Shown: in pieces, positions 5,325-7,002 of the stretch
Layout of the letters: each line of letters opens with the position of its first letter
Position numbering within the stretch: position 1 is the stretch's first letter
Source of the DNA: Polynucleobacter meluiroseus
GTDB taxonomy: Bacteria > Verrucomicrobiota > Verrucomicrobiia > Opitutales > UBA953
Assembly (NCBI GenBank): GCA_943323725.2
Contig: CALPIW020000081.1
Coordinates: 1-7,002, forward strand
DNA: 7,002 nt
Direction: 5' to 3'
Made by a program: the position numbers and the translations under genes
Notes under the pieces: generated by a model
Told to the model about the DNA's origin: nothing
The model's input: only the letters and a program-made list of their open reading frames with translations
Databases searched by the model: none

Positions 5325-6851
5325 TCAGGCCTTGAAGCTGCGGCGCCAGGTCTCGCAGGCGGACTTCAGCTCGGCTTCGCCGTCCTTCTCGATCTTGTTG
5401 CCGAGGCGGATCTTGGCGAGGATGGCGGGCTTGGCGGTCTCGAGGTGGGCCTGGAGGGAAGCGGCGGCGGCCTGCACGGACTTCACCGGCATGTCGTTGA
5501 AGAAGCCGTTCTGCATCGCCCAGATGATGCCGCACTGGATCTCGGCGGACTTCGGGGCGGTCGGGGGCTGCTTGAAGAGTTCGACGAAGCGGTCGCCCTT
5601 GTCGAGGATCGCCTTGGTCTTCTCGTCGAGGTCGGAGCCGAACTGCGCGAACGCCGCGAGTTCGCGGTAGTTAGCGAGCTCGCCCTTCACCTTGCCGGCG
5701 ACCTGCTTGAAGGCCTTGATCTGCGCGGCGGAACCGACGCGCGAGACGGAGAGACCGACGGAGACGGCGGGACGGATGCCCTGGTTGAAGAGGTCGGTCT
5801 GGAGGAACACCTGGCCGTCGGTGATCGAGATCACGTTGGTCGGGATGTACGCGGACACGTCGCCGGCCTGCGTCTCGATGATCGGCAGCGCGGTGAGGGA
5901 GCCCTTGCCGGCGAGACGAGCGGAGCGCTCGAGGAGGCGGGAGTGGAGGTAGAACACGTCGCCCGGGTAGGCTTCGCGGCCGGACGGACGCTTCAGGATG
6001 AGCGAGATCTGGCGGTAGGCGGCGGCGTGCTTGGAGAGGTCATCGTAGACGATGAGCGCATCCTGGCCGTTTTCCATGAACCACTCGCCGATGGCGGTGC
6101 CGGAGAAAGGAGCGAAGACCTGGTTGGCGGCGTTGTCGGCGGCCGAGGCGGCGACGACGACGGTGAATTCCATGGCGCCGGCCTTCTCGAGGGTGCCGAT
6201 CGTGCGGGCGATGGAGGAGTTCTTCGTGCCGATGGCGACGTAGATCGAGTACACCGGGCGGAAGTTGGCGTCGCCGGAGGCGAGACCGACGCGATTGGCG
6301 TTGGCCTGGTTGATGATCGTGTCGATCGCGATGGTGGTCTTGCCCGTGGCGCGGTCACCGATGATGAGCTCGCGCTGGCCGCGGCCGATCGGGATCATGG
6401 CGTCGATGGCCATGATGCCGGTCTGCATCGGCTGGTCGACGGACTTGCGGGGGATGATGCCCGGGGCGATCTTCTCGACCGGGTAGCGTTCGCTGGAGAC
6501 GATGGGACCCTTGCCGTCGAGCGGGTTGCCGAGGGCGTCGACGACGCGGCCGAGGAGGCCCTTGCCGACGGGGATGGAGAGGAGGCGGCCGGTGGTCTTG
6601 GCTTCCATGCCTTCCTTGAGGCTGGAGATGTCGCCCATGATGACGCAGCCGACGGTGTCTTCGGCGAGGTTGAGGGCGACGCCCTGGAGGCCTCCGGGGA
6701 GTTCGATCATCTCGTTCATCATGACGCCCGAGAGGCCGTCGATGGAGGCGACGCCGTCCGCGAGGGAGACGATGGTGCCGACGTTGGACTTGCCGGCGCG
6801 GGTATCAAGGCCGGCGATGGCTTTCTGGATCTGGTCGATCGCGTTGCTCAT
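5325..6851 (-). CDS. atpA: F1 ATP synthase alpha subunit
   Basis: Alpha alternates with beta in the F1 hexamer, carries the non-catalytic nucleotide sites and donates the arginine finger. The 508-residue length is normal. The N-terminal barrel covers about 24-95 (NVGTIVSLADGVASIDGL). The P-loop is GDRATGKT (165-172), the Walker B region IVYDDLSK (267-274), and the arginine finger is Arg371 in SVSRVGSAAQ. GREAYPGDVFYLHSRLLER and ETQAGDVSAYIPTNVISITD are near-invariant family blocks. Two changes stand out: the P-loop Gln of GDRQTGKT is Ala168, and the Gln of YVAIGQK is Thr209. Compared with E. coli there is also a roughly 13-residue longer loop at about 184-201, a place where mitochondrial alpha is also longer. 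The ATG at 6851 is 37 nt after the atpH stop; its leader has only one G and no Shine-Dalgarno sequence. Confidence 0.99.
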   Translation of the reverse strand: MSNAIDQIQKAIAGLDTRAGKSNVGTIVSLADGVASIDGLSGVMMNEMIELPGGLQGVALNLAEDTVGCVIMGDISSLKEGMEAKTTGRLLSIPVGKGLLGRVVDALGNPLDGKGPIVSSERYPVEKIAPGIIPRKSVDQPMQTGIMAIDAMIPIGRGQRELIIGDRATGKTTIAIDTIINQANANRVGLASGDANFRPVYSIYVAIGTKNSSIARTIGTLEKAGAMEFTVVVAASAADNAANQVFAPFSGTAIGEWFMENGQDALIVYDDLSKHAAAYRQISLILKRPSGREAYPGDVFYLHSRLLERSARLAGKGSLTALPIIETQAGDVSAYIPTNVISITDGQVFLQTDLFNQGIRPAVSVGLSVSRVGSAAQIKAFKQVAGKVKGELANYRELAAFAQFGSDLDEKTKAILDKGDRFVELFKQPPTAPKSAEIQCGIIWAMQNGFFNDMPVKSVQAAAASLQAHLETAKPAILAKIRLGNKIEKDGEAELKSACETWRRSFKA

Positions 6852-6888
6852 TGTGTTTAGTAAAGCGGGTTAAGGTTGGGGGAGGAGT

Positions 6889-7002
6889 TCAGGAAAGGGA
6901 CTTGGCGAGGGTGGCCAGGCGCAGCGAGGCGGAGAGGTCGGTGACGTCGTCGCCGACGCGCACGCGGAAACCGCCGAGGAGCGCGTCGTTGCGACGGGCG
7001 AC
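6889..7002 (-). CDS. atpH: F1 ATP synthase delta subunit, C-terminal fragment
   Basis: These are the final 37 codons and TGA stop of a gene that enters from the right edge. The visible peptide ends GGFRVRVGDDVTDLSASLRL and then ATLAKSLS. This is the standard C-terminal pattern of delta/OSCP, where a GG-(L/F)-x-(V/I)-x-(V/I)-GD-x-V-x-D strand is followed by a short helix. Delta links the peripheral stalk (b subunits) to the top of the alpha/beta hexamer. Its position just upstream of atpA agrees with the delta-alpha-gamma-beta-epsilon order. Only the end is visible, so length and start cannot be judged. Confidence 0.93.
   Translation of the reverse strand, partial: VARRNDALLGGFRVRVGDDVTDLSASLRLATLAKSLS

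Noticed and set aside
2835..6860. A 1,341-codon open frame on the plus strand antisense to atpC, atpD, atpG and atpA
   Set aside because: It is exactly in codon register with all four atp genes (their spacers of 9, 27 and 39 nt are multiples of 3). It stays open only because these genes avoid TTA, CTA and TCA codons in GC-rich DNA. The translation is a low-complexity run of Gly, Asp, Glu, Val and Leu with no recognisable domain, whereas the opposite strand encodes textbook ATP synthase subunits. It does show strong codon avoidance in the atp genes.
1..7002. Search for CRISPR arrays, tRNA/rRNA genes, insertion sequences, att sites or defence genes
   Set aside because: No regularly spaced direct repeats, no tRNA- or rRNA-like segments, no transposase or integrase motifs and no terminal inverted repeats were seen; the window is almost fully occupied by metabolic and energy genes.

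Overview
All genes in this 7 kb window lie on the minus strand and are transcribed from right to left. The DNA is GC-rich and almost completely coding. It holds two blocks: the F1 half of an F-type ATP synthase operon (about 2514-7002), and a tightly packed four-gene sugar-metabolism cluster (1-2421) directly downstream of it.

ATP synthase block, in transcription order: the last 37 codons of atpH (delta), then complete atpA (alpha), atpG (gamma), atpD (beta) and atpC (epsilon). This is the usual bacterial F1 order. All key catalytic residues of beta and the arginine finger of alpha are present. Alpha differs from the usual sequence at two glutamines of its non-catalytic nucleotide site. The spacers are 37, 39, 27 and 9 nt. 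None carries a clear Shine-Dalgarno sequence, and two are almost free of G on the mRNA strand.

Sugar block, in transcription order: a ketose 3-epimerase-like TIM-barrel protein, an RbsD/FucU-family sugar mutarotase, an aldo/keto reductase closely resembling L-galactose/L-fucose dehydrogenases, and the first 67 codons of a zinc-dependent medium-chain dehydrogenase that runs off the left edge. Spacers of 4, 11 and 4 nt indicate one operon. Together the genes suggest oxidation of an L-fucose- or L-galactose-type sugar: anomer interconversion, oxidation of the aldose at C1 to a lactone, then further oxidation and ketose epimerisation. The exact substrate cannot be read from the sequence.

The two blocks are separated by 92 bp (2422-2513). 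This gap contains a strong GC-rich hairpin (2425-2461) and an A/T-rich near-palindrome (2461-2480), the most promoter-like stretch in the window.

Organism: a GC-rich bacterium. The weak use of Shine-Dalgarno sequences and the remembered flavour of the proteins and sugar cluster suggest Verrucomicrobiota (Opitutales-like), but this is an inference of moderate to low confidence. I see no RNA genes, mobile elements, CRISPR arrays or phage genes, and no sign of a wholly new system. The points most worth a second look are the sugar operon, the hairpin at its head, and the alpha-subunit substitutions.
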